A stretch of 56,284 nucleotides of DNA from Prosthecobacter sp. (GTDB taxonomy: Bacteria; Verrucomicrobiota; Verrucomicrobiia; Verrucomicrobiales; Verrucomicrobiaceae), in assembly GCF_020439865.1 (NCBI RefSeq), contig NZ_JAGRPF010000153.1:1-56284 (forward strand). The letters are read 5' to 3'. The position numbers and the translations under genes are program-made. The notes beneath the pieces were generated by a model. It did no database searches and was not told where the DNA came from. It saw only the letters and a program-made list of their open reading frames with translations. This document shows positions 1 through 8,197 of this stretch, piece after piece. Every line of letters begins with the position of its first letter. The first letter of the stretch is position 1.

Positions 1-65
1 GTGCTCTTGTCGAGCACGCGATAGTCATACGCGCGGAGGCGGATTCTGATGCGTTGATTAGTCAT
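1..65 (-). CDS. rpsJ: 30S ribosomal protein S10, 5' part only
   Basis: The minus strand starts with ATG at 65 and reads MTNQRIRIRLRAYDYRVLDK before running off the window edge. This matches the highly conserved N-terminus of S10, a small-subunit protein that also acts as NusE in antitermination. It lies 45 bp downstream of fusA in the same direction, where many bacteria have tuf. Only 21 residues are visible; identity rests on the motif and the str/S10 context. Confidence 0.9.
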   Translation of the reverse strand, partial: MTNQRIRIRLRAYDYRVLDKS

Positions 66-110
66 GACGGGGTCCGTGAGGTGATGGTTTGTAAAAGGGC
101 GGGCGGATCT

Positions 111-2261
111 TTATGCCTTGGCGCCTCCGCGCTGTTCGACGATCTGCTCAACAATCTGCTGCGGCACCTGCTCGAAGTGCGAAGGCTGCATGGAATAGCT
201 GGCACGGCCGGAGGAAAGGGTGCGGATGGCGGTCGAGTAACCGAACATTTCTGCCAATGGCACTTCAGCGCGAAGGATCGCGGTCGCACCGCGTGTGTCC
301 ATGCCCTGAATCTTGCCACGGCGGCGGTTAAGGTCGCCCATGATGTCGCCCTGATAGTCTTCTGGAGTGGAGGCTTCCACGGCCATGATGGGCTCAAGAA
401 GGATGCACTTGGCTTTCTTCAACGCGTCTTTCACCGCGAAGATGCCGGCCATCTTGAAGGCGTTTTCATTCGAGTCCACATCGTGGCTGGAGCCGTCGAT
501 AAGGTCGATGTGCATGTCGATCACCGGATAACCAGCGATGATGCCGTTGAGAGCGGCCTCGATGCAACCCGCTTTGGCAGGATTGATAAATTCTTTAGGG
601 ATCGTTCCGCCGACAACCTTGTTTTCGACGACGATGCCGGACCCCTTCTCACCAGGGCGGACCTTGATGATCACGTGGCCATACTGGCCGCGACCACCGG
701 ACTGCTTGACCAGCTTGCCTTCACCGTCGGCCTCCTTCGTGAGGGTCTCGCGGTAGGCGATCTGAGGCTTGCCAGTGTTTGTCTCGACTTTGTGCTCGCG
801 CTTGAGGCGGTCGCAAAGAATTTCCAAGTGAAGCTCGCCCATGCCGGCGATGATGGTCTGGCCGGTTTCCTCGTCGGTCTTGACGAAGAACGTCGGATCT
901 TCTTCAGAGAGGCGCTGCAGGGCGTTGGCCATGCGCTCTTGGTCTCCCTTGGTCTTCGGCTCGACAGCCATCGAGATAACCGGTTCCGGGAAGGTTGGAG
1001 GCTCAAGAAGAACTTCAAGGCTCTCGTCGCAGAAGGTGTCGCCAGTGCGAACATCCTTCACACCCACGAGGGCGGCGATGTCACCCGAGTAGCAGCAGTC
1101 GATGTCCTTGTGGACAGAGGCCTGAATCTGAATCAAGCGGCCCACGCGTTCCGACTTGCGGGTGCGGGGATTGTAGATGGTGTCGCCTTTGCGCACACAG
1201 CCAGAGTAAACACGGAAGAAAACGAGACGGCCGAACTTGTCAGACCAGAGCTTGAAGCCCAAGGCAATGAACTTGCCGTTGTCATCAGGCCTGGCCTCAA
1301 TGACGTTTTCAGGCTCATCAATGACATGCCCCTTCTGAGGTTCGATGTCGAGGGGACCCGGAAGATAGTCGATGACGGCATCGATCAAATACTGCACCCC
1401 TTTGTTCTTGAAGGCAGAACCGCCTGCCATCGGGATGATTTTGTTGGCGATAACCGCACGGCGAAGACCGGCCTTCAGTTCTTTCGGGCCGATAGGCTGT
1501 TCTTCAAGGAACATCATGCCCAGTTCGTCGTCGGCGCTGCAAACAGCGTCCAGCAACTCGTCATAGGCCTGCTTGGCCTTGGCAACTTCATCACCCTGCA
1601 AGTCACGAACCGTGTACTTGGAGCCGAACTTTTCATCGTCAGAGTAAATGATGGCCTTCTGGTTCACCACGTCGATCTGGCCGATCAGATTGTCTTCGGC
1701 TCCGATCGGAATGAGGATCGGGAATGCCGGAGCGCCGAGCTTTTCACGCACATCTTTGACCACATTGTCAAAGTTGGCGCCCGTGCGGTCCATCTTGTTC
1801 ACGAAGGCGATGCGGGGAACGCCGTACTTTTCAGCCTGGCGATAGACGGTTTCCGACTGCGGCTGCACACCGGCCACACCACAGAGCACGAAGATCGCGC
1901 CATCCAGCACGCGCAGGGAACGTTCCACTTCAGCGGTGAAGTCCACGTGCCCAGGGGTGTCGATGATGTTCACCCGCATGTTTTCCATTTCGCGGGACTT
2001 GTACACGCCTTCTTCCTTGAGCTGCTTCCAGCTCGCAGTCACAGCGGCGGAGGTGATCGTGATACCACGCTCCTTTTCCTGCTCCATCCAGTCCGTGGTG
2101 GCAGCACCATCATGCACCTCACCGATCTTATGGATCATGCCGGTGTAGAACAGCACACGCTCGGTAAGGGTGGTCTTGCCCGCGTCAATGTGCGCGCAGA
2201 TCCCGATATTGCGGGTACGCTCAAGAGGGAATTCGCGGTTGGGGGAATTGGGGTTCGACAT
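111..2261 (-). CDS. fusA: Translation elongation factor G
   Basis: This 716-residue GTPase catalyses ribosomal translocation and helps recycle ribosomes. All GTP-binding signatures are visible: the P-loop AHIDAGKT at 23-30, switch-I ERGITIT near 64-70, DTPGH at 101-105 and NKMD at 155-158. The C-terminal domains IV and V follow, with the family's normal length of about 700. The ATG at 2261 gives the expected N-terminus just before the RTRNIGICAHIDAGKT region. It is the third gene of the str operon, downstream of rpsL and rpsG and 45 bp upstream of rpsJ. A long open frame on the opposite strand is a shadow caused by codon bias. Confidence 0.98.
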   Translation of the reverse strand: MSNPNSPNREFPLERTRNIGICAHIDAGKTTLTERVLFYTGMIHKIGEVHDGAATTDWMEQEKERGITITSAAVTASWKQLKEEGVYKSREMENMRVNIIDTPGHVDFTAEVERSLRVLDGAIFVLCGVAGVQPQSETVYRQAEKYGVPRIAFVNKMDRTGANFDNVVKDVREKLGAPAFPILIPIGAEDNLIGQIDVVNQKAIIYSDDEKFGSKYTVRDLQGDEVAKAKQAYDELLDAVCSADDELGMMFLEEQPIGPKELKAGLRRAVIANKIIPMAGGSAFKNKGVQYLIDAVIDYLPGPLDIEPQKGHVIDEPENVIEARPDDNGKFIALGFKLWSDKFGRLVFFRVYSGCVRKGDTIYNPRTRKSERVGRLIQIQASVHKDIDCCYSGDIAALVGVKDVRTGDTFCDESLEVLLEPPTFPEPVISMAVEPKTKGDQERMANALQRLSEEDPTFFVKTDEETGQTIIAGMGELHLEILCDRLKREHKVETNTGKPQIAYRETLTKEADGEGKLVKQSGGRGQYGHVIIKVRPGEKGSGIVVENKVVGGTIPKEFINPAKAGCIEAALNGIIAGYPVIDMHIDLIDGSSHDVDSNENAFKMAGIFAVKDALKKAKCILLEPIMAVEASTPEDYQGDIMGDLNRRRGKIQGMDTRGATAILRAEVPLAEMFGYSTAIRTLSSGRASYSMQPSHFEQVPQQIVEQIVEQRGGAKA

Positions 2262-2307
2262 GGGTCGGGGAAAACGAAAAGTGGACGAAAAATGTGATGT
2301 GGAACGC

Positions 2308-2781
2308 TTAGAAGCGGAAGTGAGCGAACGCGCGGTTGGCCTGCGCCTGCTTGTGGACGTCGTCGCGCTTGCGAACGGCGTTCCCCTGCCCTTGGGCGGC
2401 GTCCTTCAGCTCATTGGCGAGGGCGCGATGCATGGCCTGACCTTTGCGGCCACGTGCGAAACCAACGATCCAGCGCATAGCGAGGGATTCTTGACGACGA
2501 GGGGAGACTTCAAGAGGCACCTGATAGGTGGCACCACCGACGCGGCGGGCCTTGACTTCCACACGCGGCTTAGTGTTCTCGATGGCGCGGTTGAACAGCT
2601 CCAAAGGATCAACGCTGTCGGTCTTCTCGTTGAGAGCCTCGATGGCGGAATAGACAATTCGCTCAGCGAGCGACTTCTTGCCATCAAGCATGATGTTGCT
2701 GATGAGGGAGGCGACGAGTTCGCTGTCGTAGCGGCTGTCCTTGCGAACCTCTTTGTTATAAACGCGTTTTCTGCGGGCCAT
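2308..2781 (-). CDS. rpsG: 30S ribosomal protein S7
   Basis: This 157-residue protein is a primary 16S rRNA-binding protein that nucleates assembly of the 30S head. It starts MARRKRVYNKEVRKDSRYDS, and contains the conserved IENTKPRVEVKARRVGGATY stretch (S7 signature) and a basic C-terminus. It sits 34 bp downstream of rpsL and 46 bp upstream of fusA on the same strand, the classical str operon order. In other bacteria S7 represses this operon by binding its mRNA; no such site was identified here. Confidence 0.97.
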   Translation of the reverse strand: MARRKRVYNKEVRKDSRYDSELVASLISNIMLDGKKSLAERIVYSAIEALNEKTDSVDPLELFNRAIENTKPRVEVKARRVGGATYQVPLEVSPRRQESLAMRWIVGFARGRKGQAMHRALANELKDAAQGQGNAVRKRDDVHKQAQANRAFAHFRF

Positions 2782-2815
2782 GACTGGTTGAGATGGAGGG
2801 TGAAATCAGCGGAAA

Positions 2816-3220
2816 TTATTTCTTTTTGGCAGCGGCGGCGGCAGCACCGGCCTTTGGACGTTTCGCACCATACTTCGAACGGCCGCGACGGCGGGCTTCG
2901 ACTCCAAGGCAGTCCAGAGTGCCGCGAACGATGTGGTAACGCACACCCGGCAAGTCCTTCACACGTCCGCCACGGACCAGCACGATGCTGTGCTCCTGGA
3001 GGTTGTGACCTTCACCACCGATGTAGGCGATAACTTCAAATCCGTTGGTCAGGCGCACCTTGGCCACTTTACGAAGAGCTGAGTTCGGCTTCTTCGGTGT
3101 GCGGGTCATCACCTGAAGGCAGACGCCACGACGCTGCGGGCACTTGGCAAGCGCTGGAGACTTCGACTTTACCGCCTTGTCTTTGCGGCCGTGTCTGACG
3201 AGTTGATTGATGGTGGGCAT
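2816..3220 (-). CDS. rpsL: 30S ribosomal protein S12
   Basis: This 134-residue decoding-site protein starts MPTINQLVRHGRKDK and contains the invariant TPKKPNSALRK loop and the GGRVKDLPGVRYH loop. The two lysines mutated in streptomycin-resistant strains of other bacteria are both wild type here (TPKKPNS and GRVKDLP). It ends with an Ala/Lys tail (KAGAAAAAAKKK) that is longer than in E. coli. It is the first gene of the str operon; its upstream region is described separately. Confidence 0.98.
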   Translation of the reverse strand: MPTINQLVRHGRKDKAVKSKSPALAKCPQRRGVCLQVMTRTPKKPNSALRKVAKVRLTNGFEVIAYIGGEGHNLQEHSIVLVRGGRVKDLPGVRYHIVRGTLDCLGVEARRRGRSKYGAKRPKAGAAAAAAKKK

Positions 3221-3566
3221 GGTGTGAAAGAGCTGTAATCCTTGGCTTTGTTCGTAGCCGGTTTCGGAAGACAGCGCGCCATGCTCACAGTGAGCACGCG
3301 CAGACTTTTCCGGTTCTGGCTCCGATAATGAAGGCGCTCCGTGGAGCGCCTTGATCTACCAGCTTCACAAAGGAGGCTGGGCCTTGGGAGCGCGCATTCT
3401 GGCGAGTCCCCCAGTTCCCGCAAGCAGTATTTCAGGCTTTTTGAAATAATTTCCCGCCAATCCCCCTGTGTTCGGGGGCTAAGGCCGCTTCCGAACCTAC
3501 GTACGCGCACTCGAACCTCAAGGACGGCATTTGCATCCATGGCTGGCCCCCTCCACATTCCCCGTC
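3221..3566. other. Intergenic region between divergent rpsL and a secreted-protein gene
   Basis: This 346-bp stretch separates the divergently transcribed rpsL (minus) and the gene at 3567 (plus). It must hold the str operon promoter and leader, but no unambiguous -35/-10 pair was seen. It contains the perfect palindrome at 3331-3352 listed separately. No convincing gene was found; the short open frames here are not supported by composition or start sites. Confidence 0.5.
3331..3352. repeat. Perfect 22-bp palindrome in the str leader region
   Basis: AAGGCGCTCC, two bases, then GGAGCGCCTT form a perfect inverted repeat. On the minus strand it lies about 110 bp upstream of the rpsL start, so it could be an attenuator hairpin, a leader structure or an operator for a dimeric regulator. 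There is no T-run after it on either strand typical of an intrinsic terminator. Confidence 0.6.
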
Positions 3567-4190
3567 ATGCGTCTAATCTTATGCCTCGTGACCTTGGCAG
3601 GAGGCTTGGCTCCCGCTCAAATACCCACCATCCCTGAACGCAAGCTTGAGTCCCTTCTGCTTATGCCGGAGCCAAAGGCCATGCGTAGCGCCTACTCCAT
3701 AACCCCGCCGAATGCGCAGCAGACGGTGTTCACTCCCTGCCGGGAGTCCACCTCAGCCCTCAGTGGCGTCGAACCCTACACCTCCGAGACATTTACCAGA
3801 CTAGGCCTGAGCATCGAATCCTTCGCCAACCGGGCCAGAACTGCGGCGGACAAGAGGCTGCAGTTGCTGAAACCTGAACTCATTAAAGGCGAGGACGGGA
3901 AAATCGCCTATGCCGTCTATCGCGGTGAGTCCCCGCTCTTCGCCACCTTGCTTCTCGCCCCTTCCCTGCCCAAGCTGTTCGAGGAACTCTTCGGCAAGGA
4001 GATCTGGGTCGCCGCGCCGGACCGCCACGCACTCTACGTCTTCCCCGCCAATCCCGGCCTTGTCCAGGCCTTCGCCGCCGACCTCGCCGAGCGCTACGCC
4101 TCAGACGCCTACGCCGCCAGTTGCGAGGTCTTCTCGATCAAGACCGGCAGCGAACCGCGGGTGGTGGCAAGTTTCCTAGGGGAGGAGTGA
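3567..4190 (+). CDS. Putative secreted protein of unknown function
   Basis: I do not recognise this 207-residue protein with certainty. The ATG at 3567 was chosen because it places a good signal peptide (MRLILCLVTLAGGLAPAQ) at the N-terminus; a start at 3531 would prefix non-signal residues. After the signal, the protein has a short Pro-rich region and a globular alpha/beta domain including FATLLLAPSLPKLFEELFGK and HALYVFPANPGLV. The second half resembles phage- or host-type domains that bind small substrates, but no catalytic motif stands out. It stands alone between divergent rpsL and convergent tadA. Confidence 0.7.
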   Translation: MRLILCLVTLAGGLAPAQIPTIPERKLESLLLMPEPKAMRSAYSITPPNAQQTVFTPCRESTSALSGVEPYTSETFTRLGLSIESFANRARTAADKRLQLLKPELIKGEDGKIAYAVYRGESPLFATLLLAPSLPKLFEELFGKEIWVAAPDRHALYVFPANPGLVQAFAADLAERYASDAYAASCEVFSIKTGSEPRVVASFLGEE

Positions 4191-4292
4191 GGGGGCAAAC
4201 TGGTCCCAATGACTCAATCATTCCCGTCGGTCCTGAAGGACAGGCCGCCTGTTTTCACTCCCCACTTGGTTCACTCGTCTCGGTGAGCAGTT

Positions 4293-4844
4293 TCACGGCC
4301 CGTCGAACACGACCGGACCTTCGCTGTCTTTGGCGACACCCTTCTTGTGCTCCAATCCCTCTGCCCGGCGACGCCTCGCTTCAGCGAAGAACTCCTTGAG
4401 GATGCAAACGCAATCATCGTTGAGCACCCCAGCGGTGATCTCGGTGCGGTGATTGAGGTTGGGGGCCTGGAGGAGATTCCAGAAACCGCCAGCGGCACCA
4501 CCTTTCACATCAGGACAGCCAAAGATGACCCTGCGGACGCGACAATGCATGATGGCACCGGCACACATGGGACAGGGCTCCTTGGTGACATAAAGATCGC
4601 ATTCGTTGAGTCGCCAGTCGCCGAGGGCGCTCTCGGCCTGGGTGAGGGCAAGCATTTCGGCATGGGCCGTGGCGTCCTTGAGCGTCTCGACCTGATTCCA
4701 AGCGCGGCCGATCACATTGCCCTGATGGACAATGATCGCACCGATGGGCACCTCGTCCTGCTTGGCGGCCTTGCGTGCCTGCCGCAGCGCCTCGCGCATG
4801 AAATGCTCGTCGTCGAAAGGATTGATGATCAGGGTATCAGCCAC
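4293..4844 (-). CDS. tadA: tRNA-specific adenosine-34 deaminase
   Basis: This 183-residue zinc deaminase converts A34 to inosine in tRNA-Arg(ACG), letting one tRNA read several codons. The catalytic set is intact: HAE at 61-63 (zinc His and proton-shuttling Glu) and PCPMCAGAI at 90-98 (two zinc Cys). EVPIGAIIV near 31-39 is the usual substrate-site strand. A tail beyond the normal 150-160 residues, rich in Arg/Glu and Lys, is probably disordered. It is divergent from rpe, with only 69 bp between the starts. Confidence 0.95.
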   Translation of the reverse strand: MADTLIINPFDDEHFMREALRQARKAAKQDEVPIGAIIVHQGNVIGRAWNQVETLKDATAHAEMLALTQAESALGDWRLNECDLYVTKEPCPMCAGAIMHCRVRRVIFGCPDVKGGAAGGFWNLLQAPNLNHRTEITAGVLNDDCVCILKEFFAEARRRRAEGLEHKKGVAKDSEGPVVFDGP

Positions 4845-4872
4845 GCGTGCTTATAAACGGTTCCGCCACCAA

Positions 4873-4900
4873 CTCAAACCTTGAACTTTGAACCCTGAAC
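4873..4900. repeat. Heptamer-period array (rpe leader), 4 units
   Basis: Read on the minus strand, the units are GTTCAGG, GTTCAAA, GTTCAAG and GTTTGAG, each exactly 7 bp and starting with GTT. The array sits in the tadA-rpe divergent promoter region, 13 bp upstream of the rpe start. It belongs to a dispersed family of 7-bp-period arrays seen elsewhere in this window. Confidence 0.65.
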
Positions 4901-4913
4901 CTTATCTCAGAGA

Positions 4914-5588
4914 ATGGATCACAAGACGAATCTCATCCTCCCCTCCCTCCTGGCTTCCGACTGGTCCAAGGTGGGCGCTGAAGTGCAACGAGCCGCCGAC
5001 GCCGGAGCTCAATGGCTGCACCTGGATGTGATGGATGGAGCTTTCGTGGACAACATCTCCTTCGGGCCGCAGATGGTCCAGGTCGTTCGGAAATGCACCG
5101 AAATGTATCTCGATGTCCATCTCATGGTCCACCGCGCTGATCATTATCTGGAGCGTTTCATCAAGGCAGGCGCGAACAACATCACGATTCACGTCGAGGC
5201 GAACTACAACACCTCCGTGGCAGAGACTCTGAAGCGCATCCGCGCGGCGGGCCTGCACTGCGGCATCGCGCTGCACCCGAACACGCCATTTGAAGCGGCG
5301 CTGCCGTTTGTGAACGACATCGACCTGCTGCTGGTGATGACGGTGGTGCCGGGCTTTGGCGGGCAGCCGTTCATGGAGAAGGAAACGATGCCAAAATTGG
5401 CCGCCGCACGTGATTACCGCGATGCGCACGGCTTGAAGTTCAACCTTGAAGTGGATGGCGGCATCTACACGAACACCGCGCCGATCGCGAAAAAGCACGG
5501 CGCGAATCTCTTCGTCTGCGGGACGTCATCCTTTGGACCGCCGGACATGAAGCAGTCGATGAGCGACCTGGCGGCGTCCGTGGCTTAA
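4914..5588 (+). CDS. rpe: Ribulose-phosphate 3-epimerase
   Basis: This 224-residue TIM-barrel enzyme interconverts ribulose-5-phosphate and xylulose-5-phosphate in the pentose phosphate pathway. Visible signatures are LHLDVMDGAFV (metal His and catalytic Asp) near 35-45, VHLMV with the second metal His, the MTVVPGFGGQPFM phosphate-site region and LEVDGGI with the second catalytic Asp. Length is normal. It starts at ATG 4914 just after a heptamer array and ends at a strong shared terminator with convergent infC. Confidence 0.97.
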   Translation: MDHKTNLILPSLLASDWSKVGAEVQRAADAGAQWLHLDVMDGAFVDNISFGPQMVQVVRKCTEMYLDVHLMVHRADHYLERFIKAGANNITIHVEANYNTSVAETLKRIRAAGLHCGIALHPNTPFEAALPFVNDIDLLLVMTVVPGFGGQPFMEKETMPKLAAARDYRDAHGLKFNLEVDGGIYTNTAPIAKKHGANLFVCGTSSFGPPDMKQSMSDLAASVA

Positions 5589-5594
5589 AAGAAA

Positions 5595-5620
5595 AAGGGC
5601 AGGAGGTGAATCCTGCCCTT
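5595..5620. terminator. Bidirectional terminator between rpe and infC
   Basis: AAGGGCAGGA, six-base loop, then TCCTGCCCTT form a perfect 10-bp stem preceded by an A-run on the plus strand, seven bases after the rpe stop and ten bases from the infC stop. It can serve both convergent genes; the U-tract is best in the minus direction. Confidence 0.8.
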
Positions 5621-5630
5621 CATGATTGGT

Positions 5631-6569
5631 TCAAGCTGCCGGCGGCGGAGGCTCGGTATGATTTCCGCCTTCGTGGTGATCGTCATCATGATCATCGTGG
5701 TCGTGCTTGTCCTCACGAGGGTCATGTCCTTCGTGGTGCAGAATATCCTTGTGTTCAGTCACGCCCTTGAGGTGTGTCTTGAACTTGCGGTGGCGCTGAC
5801 GCTCCGGAAGAGGACTGATCTGCATGTTGATGTTGCGGCCCGCCATGCGCGGATCCTGATCGACATGGCCCATGGTAAGCAGATCCTCTTTGATCTTCTT
5901 CGCCAGCTGGTGCCCAAGCTCCTGATGCGCCATCTGGCGACCGCGGAACTGGAGCTGGATGCGCACCTTGTGACCTTCCGCGAGGAAGTCTTCGGCGTGG
6001 GTGATCTTGATGAGGTAGTCATGCGGGTCGATCCCGATGCGGAACTTCATCTCCTTCACCTTGCCGCCCTTATGATGCTTATGAGCCTCCTTCTTGTGCT
6101 TCTCCTGGATGTACTTGTATTTGCCGTAGTTGACGATCTTGCACACGGGCGGATCGGCATTCGGAGCAACTTCGACCAGGTCCAGTCCACGCTCTTTCGC
6201 GATGCGAATGGCCTGTGATGTCGGAATCACGCCCAACTGATGATGTCCGTCTTCTTCAACGACACGAACCTTGGGCGCACGAATGCGCTCGTTCACACGT
6301 GTCTGATCAACGAAACGTCCGTTCGGCCTGTCACGTCCACCCGGACGATTGCCCCCTGGCCGAAATCCTCCACTTGATCCCGCATAGCCACCCGCCGGAC
6401 GAGGGGGACCTGAAGGCCTTGGTGCTCCCATGGGGGGACCTGCTGGACGCGGACTTGAACCGGGAGGACCTCCTTGACCCGCTGGCCGTGGCGGGCCGCC
6501 TGTACTTTGATTCTGCTGGGGACGCGGTGCGAAACTGCCGCCGCTCAATTGCTGGAATGGATTGCTTAT
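5631..6569 (-). CDS. infC: Translation initiation factor IF-3 with long terminal extensions
   Basis: IF-3 binds the 30S subunit, blocks premature 50S joining and discriminates against non-AUG starts. The core begins at RVNERIRAPKVRVV and includes ERGLDLVEVAPNADPPVCKI and the C-domain MKFRIGIDPHDY, with GRQMAHQELG. It is preceded by about 90 residues rich in Pro, Gly and Arg and followed by a His/Asp-rich tail (HDHDDHDDDHH). I place the start at ATA 6569, because GGAGG lies six bases upstream; non-AUG starts are established for infC in other bacteria. An in-frame ATG at 6608 lacks a Shine-Dalgarno site. The family is usually about 180 residues; this one is 312. Confidence 0.9.
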   Translation of the reverse strand: MSNPFQQLSGGSFAPRPQQNQSTGGPPRPAGQGGPPGSSPRPAGPPMGAPRPSGPPRPAGGYAGSSGGFRPGGNRPGGRDRPNGRFVDQTRVNERIRAPKVRVVEEDGHHQLGVIPTSQAIRIAKERGLDLVEVAPNADPPVCKIVNYGKYKYIQEKHKKEAHKHHKGGKVKEMKFRIGIDPHDYLIKITHAEDFLAEGHKVRIQLQFRGRQMAHQELGHQLAKKIKEDLLTMGHVDQDPRMAGRNINMQISPLPERQRHRKFKTHLKGVTEHKDILHHEGHDPREDKHDHDDHDDDHHEGGNHTEPPPPAA

Positions 6570-6575
6570 GGGATA

Positions 6576-6580
6576 CCTCC
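6576..6580 (-). promoter_or_regulatory. Strong Shine-Dalgarno site for a non-ATG infC start
   Basis: On the minus strand GGAGG is followed by six bases (TATCCC) and then ATA at 6569-6567, in frame with IF-3. A tiny out-of-frame open frame, encoding MNTTGGIP, starts upstream and its TAA overlaps the ATA (ATAA), so coupled initiation is also possible. Confidence 0.6.
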
Positions 6581-6872
6581 GGTTGTGTTCATTACTCCTG
6601 ACGGCCATGCGGCAGCCGCTCGGAAAATCATTGGGAAAAGACGCGCTGCGAACATCATATCAGCACGGACTCGATTCCGACATGCACGCGCCACTCGCCT
6701 CCCGATCATGCGGGGTGTGTGGGCGCGACAAAGAAATAATCATGCGGGGAAAGTCAGATGAGGAAGCGCTTTTCACAGAAAGCTGCTGGCGGAGCCGTGG
6801 ACTCAAACGCCGTGGACAGGTAACGACTTTCACGAGATTGAGCAAGCCGATTTATTGCCACAAAAACGATTC

Positions 6873-7151
6873 CTAGTGGTCTTTGCCACAAACCCGGCAC
6901 ATGAAACGATTCCCCCTGCCAGGGATTTCGTAGCTTTTCCCCTGACAGAAAGGGCAGCTCACCGGGACGAAATTCCTCACGAACCAGCGTGTACTAATCG
7001 CAACCACCATCCCCCCGACCAGCATCGTCACCAAGGGTGAGATGTGGTGAAATTCCAGCCAGCTCCAGATCAGAAAAATGACGCCACAATACAGCCCACT
7101 CGTCAGGACTGGTCCGAAAAAGCTGAGAACGAAATGGCGCGAGGCAGTCAT
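6873..7151 (-). CDS. Small membrane protein with zinc ribbon
   Basis: This 92-residue protein has two predicted membrane segments (about 8-31 and 38-58) followed by a soluble zinc ribbon with CPFC at 66-69 and CRVC at 85-88, ending GKDH. Four cysteines in two CxxC knuckles are the usual zinc-binding arrangement. It is 18 bp downstream of aroE on the same strand, so probably co-transcribed. No function is known to me; the ribbon may face the cytoplasm and bind a protein or nucleic acid. Confidence 0.75.
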   Translation of the reverse strand: MTASRHFVLSFFGPVLTSGLYCGVIFLIWSWLEFHHISPLVTMLVGGMVVAISTRWFVRNFVPVSCPFCQGKSYEIPGRGNRFMCRVCGKDH

Positions 7152-7169
7152 TTTTACGTCTGCGGAATC

Positions 7170-8054
7170 TCACACTATCAGAGCATTGCGCAAGCCTTCA
7201 CGCATCGCTTGCAGCGGCGCAGGTCGGTCAAACCAGTGCTCGAACGAGATGGCGCCTTGGTGCAAAAGCAACGTCAGCCCATCGACGGTCTTCGCCCCGG
7301 CAGCCGCGGCATCCTCCACAAGCGGCGTCACACCATTCGCACGGTAAACCATGTCAAAGACGAGGTGTCGCGGTAGCAGTGCGTCGGCAGGAGCAAGTTT
7401 TGCATCATCGGTTTTCATTCCCAACGAAGTGGCATTCACGATCAAATCAATCTGGCTCATGTATTCTGCCACTTCCTCGTCGGTCCACGCGACCACGCTC
7501 ACCTCGGTCTCTGGCGACCACTGCTTCACCTCATCTGCCAGAGCAGTTGCCTTTGAAACCGTGCGATTGGCCAGAACTAGTCGGGGGCATCTTTTCAAAG
7601 CACACTGCACCGCCACGGCCCTCCCCGCACCACCGCCTGCGCCGAGGATCAGCACCCTCAGATCTTTCACCTCGACGCCGAACGCCTCTTTCACGCTGCG
7701 CAAAAATCCCGGTCCGTCGCTATTGTAGCCGAACAATCGGCCATCCCTGATGGCAAGCGTGTTCACAGCGCCGAGCGCCCTGGCCAGCGGATCCAGTTCA
7801 TCCACCGCGTCCAGCGCTTCAAACTTGTGGGGGATCGTGATGTTCACCCCGAGAAACCCGCTGGCCGCAAACTGCCTGAACGCCTTGGCCACGTTTCTCA
7901 CCGGCACCTGCACGCGCACGTACTGCGCGTCGATGCCACAGGCTTTCAGCGCGGGATTGTGCATCTGTGGACTTCTCGAGTGCGCGATCGGATCACCGAT
8001 CACTGCCAGCCGCGCAGGCGGCGTGAAGCGCCCCGCCACCGCGTCCCAGTTCAT
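7170..8054 (-). CDS. aroE: Shikimate dehydrogenase
   Basis: This enzyme reduces 3-dehydroshikimate to shikimate with NADPH in aromatic amino-acid synthesis. With ATG 8054 as the start (294 residues) it shows SRSPQMH at 26-32 (shikimate-binding serines), NITIPHK at 71-77 with the catalytic Lys, YNSDG at 110-114, the dinucleotide loop GAGGGAGRA near 138-146 and NATSLGM later. A GTG at 8111 would add 19 residues not typical of the family, so I prefer the ATG. The gene is divergent from the ThuA-like gene and leads into the small zinc-ribbon gene. Confidence 0.95.
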   Translation of the reverse strand: MNWDAVAGRFTPPARLAVIGDPIAHSRSPQMHNPALKACGIDAQYVRVQVPVRNVAKAFRQFAASGFLGVNITIPHKFEALDAVDELDPLARALGAVNTLAIRDGRLFGYNSDGPGFLRSVKEAFGVEVKDLRVLILGAGGGAGRAVAVQCALKRCPRLVLANRTVSKATALADEVKQWSPETEVSVVAWTDEEVAEYMSQIDLIVNATSLGMKTDDAKLAPADALLPRHLVFDMVYRANGVTPLVEDAAAAGAKTVDGLTLLLHQGAISFEHWFDRPAPLQAMREGLRNALIV

Positions 8055-8197
8055 CAAATCATCCAAGGTTAAAAAATCACCCACACCGCAGTGATGGCGT
8101 AGATCACCCACCTGTCAAAGCTGTGCGCAATTTTCCCACTCGACATCTCGTTCCATCCGCGCTGCTATCAGCACATCGTCCCAACCACCTCCACTCC

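Noticed and set aside
54..2297. A 747-residue open frame antisense to fusA
   Set aside because: Shadow of the codon-biased fusA; the true gene on the other strand has all EF-G motifs.
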